Shown here: positions 6,886 through 8,642 of the stretch, piece after piece
Layout of the letters: the number at the start of each line of letters is the position of its first letter
Numbering within the stretch: position 1 is the first letter of the stretch
Source of the DNA: an uncultured Collinsella sp.
Lineage (GTDB): Bacteria > Actinomycetota > Coriobacteriia > Coriobacteriales > Coriobacteriaceae
Direction of reading: 5' to 3'
NCBI GenBank assembly: GCA_900544465.1
Contig: UQVT01000078.1
Span: 1 to 8,642 of the forward strand
DNA length: 8,642 bases
The notes under the pieces: model-generated
Databases searched by the model: none
What the model saw: the letters and a program-made list of their open reading frames with translations, nothing else
Told to the model about the DNA's origin: nothing
Position numbers and translations under genes: made by a program

Positions 6886-8547
6886 ATGATTGCAAAGACC
6901 ATTCGCACCTGTTTTCCGATCGCTGCGGCTGCCGTTTCCGACAAGGCCGAGGAGATCAACAAGCTCAACGTCTTCCCCGTACCCGACGGTGACACCGGCA
7001 CCAACATGTCGCTCACGCTCGCCTCGGTGACCAAGGAGCTTTCTGCTCTTCCTGCCGACGCCGACATGGAAGCCATCGCCGGCGCCATCACCCACGGCTC
7101 CCTCATGGGTGCCCGCGGCAACTCCGGCGTCATCACCTCGCAGATTCTGCGCGGTGTGGCCGAGGGCCTCGTCTCTGCCGATGAGCCCATCACGTCCGCC
7201 AACATCGCCTTCGCCTTCCGTCGCGCCGTCAAGGTCGCCTTCCAGGCTGTCCGCAAGCCCATCGAGGGCACGATCCTCACGGTCCTGCGCAATGTCTCGA
7301 CCAAGGCAGACGAGTGCGAGAAGAAGAAGTTCTCTGCCGAGGATGCGCTCGACGCCATCGTCGTCGAGGCCTACCAGTCCGTCGCCCGCACGCCCGACCT
7401 GCTGCCCGTTCTGAAGGAGAACGGCGTGGTCGACTCCGGCGCCTTTGGCTTTGCCATCTTCCTGGAGAACTTTGTTGCCGCCGCGCTTGGCCGCAGCACC
7501 GTTGTCGAGGATTTCTCCGCCACGTTTGATTCCGCTGGCTCTGCCCGCGACGCGGCCCTCGGTCGCGTTGAGATCGAGGCCAACGATGACTGGGAGGGCT
7601 CGGAGTTCCGCTACTGCAACGAGTTCCTCTTTAAGGCCGACGCCCCGTTTGACGAGGACGAGTGTCTTAAGTTCCTGGGCTCCATGGGTGACTGCGAGCT
7701 GCTCGTGGGTGCCTACCCCGACTATAAGATTCATGTGCACTCCAACACCCCCAACCTGGTGCTCGAGCACATGCTGCAGCTCGGTCAGATCTATGAGGTC
7801 TTTATCCACAACATGGAGATGGAGGCCCACGACCGTACCGCCAAGATTCACGAGGACCAGGAGAAGGCTGCCGAGCCCGAGAAGGCCCTGGGCTTTGTCG
7901 CCGTTGCCGCTGGGTCCGGCGAGGCAGACATCCTCAAGTCTCTCGGCGTCGACGTAATCGTGTCGGGTGGTCAGACCATGAACCCCTCGACTGCAGACCT
8001 GCTGGGCGCCGTCGACCAGGTCAACGCGACCTCGGTCATCATCCTGCCCAATAACGGCAACATCCGCATGGCTGCCGAGGCCGCAGCCTCTGCCTGCACC
8101 GACAAGAAGGTCGCCGTCGTTCCCACGAAGACCGTCCCGCAGGCGTTCTCCGCGCTGTTCGCCGTCCTGCCCGATTCTGAGCTCGAGGACGCCGTCGCCG
8201 CCATGGTCGATGCCATCAGCGAGGTCCGCGATGGCGAGGTTACCCGCGCCGTGCGCGACTCCAGCGCCTCCGACGGCTCGCCGATTCACTCCGGTGATGT
8301 CATGGGCATCATTGCCGGCTCCATCGATGTGGTTGGCTCCGACGTGAAGCAGGTCACGCTCGATTGCATCAACCGCATGCAGGAGGAAGAGGAGGGTGAC
8401 GCGCTGACGATTCTGGCCGGCGAGGAACTGTCCGATGAGGCCTTCCAGGAGATCGTCGACGCTATCGAGGAGGCTCAGCCCGATCTGGAGATCGACGCCC
8501 ATCGTGGCGAGCAGCCGCTCTATCCCGTAATCTTCTCAATCGAGTAG
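6886..8547 (+). CDS. fakA: DAK2-domain fatty acid kinase, FakA/YloV type
   Basis: A cytoplasmic kinase subunit that phosphorylates fatty acids held by FakB (DegV-type) partners to make acyl-phosphate for phospholipid synthesis. The 553 residues match the family. The N-terminal DhaL/DAK2 nucleotide-binding domain shows EEINKLNVFPVPDGDTGTNMSLTL with Asp34 and Asp36 as probable metal ligands, and GSLMGARGNSGVITSQILRG (71-90). The middle domain has Cys244 (RYCNEF) with His283 and His285 (IHVHS), a spacing like the zinc-binding Cys/His/His set described for Staphylococcus FakA. The C-terminal EDD-like domain runs from about 335 with SGGQTMNPST (360-369) and LPNNGNIRMAAEAA. ATG 6886 is preceded by GGAG at a rather long spacing of 12. 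asp23 lies 27 bp upstream and a probable recG follows. No fakB is in the window. Confidence 0.93.
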   Translation: MIAKTIRTCFPIAAAAVSDKAEEINKLNVFPVPDGDTGTNMSLTLASVTKELSALPADADMEAIAGAITHGSLMGARGNSGVITSQILRGVAEGLVSADEPITSANIAFAFRRAVKVAFQAVRKPIEGTILTVLRNVSTKADECEKKKFSAEDALDAIVVEAYQSVARTPDLLPVLKENGVVDSGAFGFAIFLENFVAAALGRSTVVEDFSATFDSAGSARDAALGRVEIEANDDWEGSEFRYCNEFLFKADAPFDEDECLKFLGSMGDCELLVGAYPDYKIHVHSNTPNLVLEHMLQLGQIYEVFIHNMEMEAHDRTAKIHEDQEKAAEPEKALGFVAVAAGSGEADILKSLGVDVIVSGGQTMNPSTADLLGAVDQVNATSVIILPNNGNIRMAAEAAASACTDKKVAVVPTKTVPQAFSALFAVLPDSELEDAVAAMVDAISEVRDGEVTRAVRDSSASDGSPIHSGDVMGIIAGSIDVVGSDVKQVTLDCINRMQEEEEGDALTILAGEELSDEAFQEIVDAIEEAQPDLEIDAHRGEQPLYPVIFSIE

Positions 8548-8557
8548 GCATCTGCCC

Positions 8558-8642
8558 ATGTCCGAGCTCTGCTCCGTGCCGCGCGTCTCGGAGCGCTTTG
8601 CCCAGAGCAATGCGCTCGACGAGGATATCGCGCGACTCAAAT
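8558..8642 (+). CDS. recG: Start of a gene, probably ATP-dependent DNA helicase RecG (5' part only)
   Basis: An open frame begins at ATG 8558, 10 bp after the fakA stop, and runs off the window: 28 codons (MSELCSVPRVSERFAQ ... DEDIARLK). No helicase motif is included. The assignment rests on two things: recG commonly follows the yloV/fakA gene in Gram-positive bacteria, and the final DIARLK resembles the start of the RecG N-terminal wedge region, which often reads like 'xLKGVG'. The ribosome site is weak (TAGG at 8545-8548, overlapping the fakA stop). GTG 8576 is an alternative start. That this is a real gene start is likely; that it is recG is moderately likely. Confidence 0.55.
   Translation, partial: MSELCSVPRVSERFAQSNALDEDIARLK

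Noticed and set aside
6343..8502. A 719-codon open frame on the - strand opposite asp23 and fakA
   Set aside because: It is a mirror of strongly C-ending codon use on the + strand, which removes stops from the opposite phase. The translation is repetitive in Gly, Asp, Leu and Val with no recognisable domain, and it runs through the tRNA-side intergenic region and over two well-recognised genes.

Overview
The window is an ordinary but well-organised stretch of core bacterial chromosome. It is moderately to highly GC-rich, with every protein gene on the + strand. The proteins, the gene order (nrnA-truB-ribF, then dnaG-rpoD) and a 449-residue RpoD with an acidic, unusual N-terminus suggest an actinobacterium of the class Coriobacteriia, possibly Collinsella-like. 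That placement comes from recognising protein families and gene order, not from a database search.

Region 1 (1-4584) is a tight run of four genes. It opens with the 3' part of a DHH-family phosphoesterase (nrnA type), followed by truB (tRNA pseudouridine-55 synthase), ribF (riboflavin kinase/FAD synthetase) and dnaG (primase). The gaps are +15 bp, a 4-bp ATGA overlap and an 8-bp overlap, so co-transcription and translational coupling are likely. Region 2 (4585-6085) is a 110-bp spacer with a candidate extended -10 promoter and a small leader hairpin, then rpoD (primary sigma factor), closed by a perfect 12-bp terminator stem. dnaG-rpoD is the core of the classical macromolecular-synthesis operon, here joined directly to the truB-ribF translation/cofactor cluster.

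Region 3 (6086-6343) is intergenic. It holds a striking 20-bp inverted repeat with a nested inner stem (REP/REPIN-like, unexplained), an A/T-rich tract leading into a clear TTGCCC-16-TATAAT promoter, a complete tRNA-Asn(GTT) with encoded CCA, and a textbook intrinsic terminator.

Region 4 (6344-8642) has a 158-bp leader with small palindromes and a hairpin next to the ribosome binding site. It is followed by an Asp23/Gls24-family protein (YloU type), a DAK2-domain fatty acid kinase (FakA/YloV type) and the first 28 codons of a gene that is probably recG. This matches the well-known yloU-yloV-(...)-recG neighbourhood of Gram-positive bacteria.

I found no mobile-element gene, CRISPR array, phage gene, toxin-antitoxin or defence system, and no evidence for a wholly new system. 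The best leads for a second look are the hairpin element at 6093-6148, the leader structures of rpoD and asp23, and the charge-segregated or disordered insertions in RpoD and DnaG.
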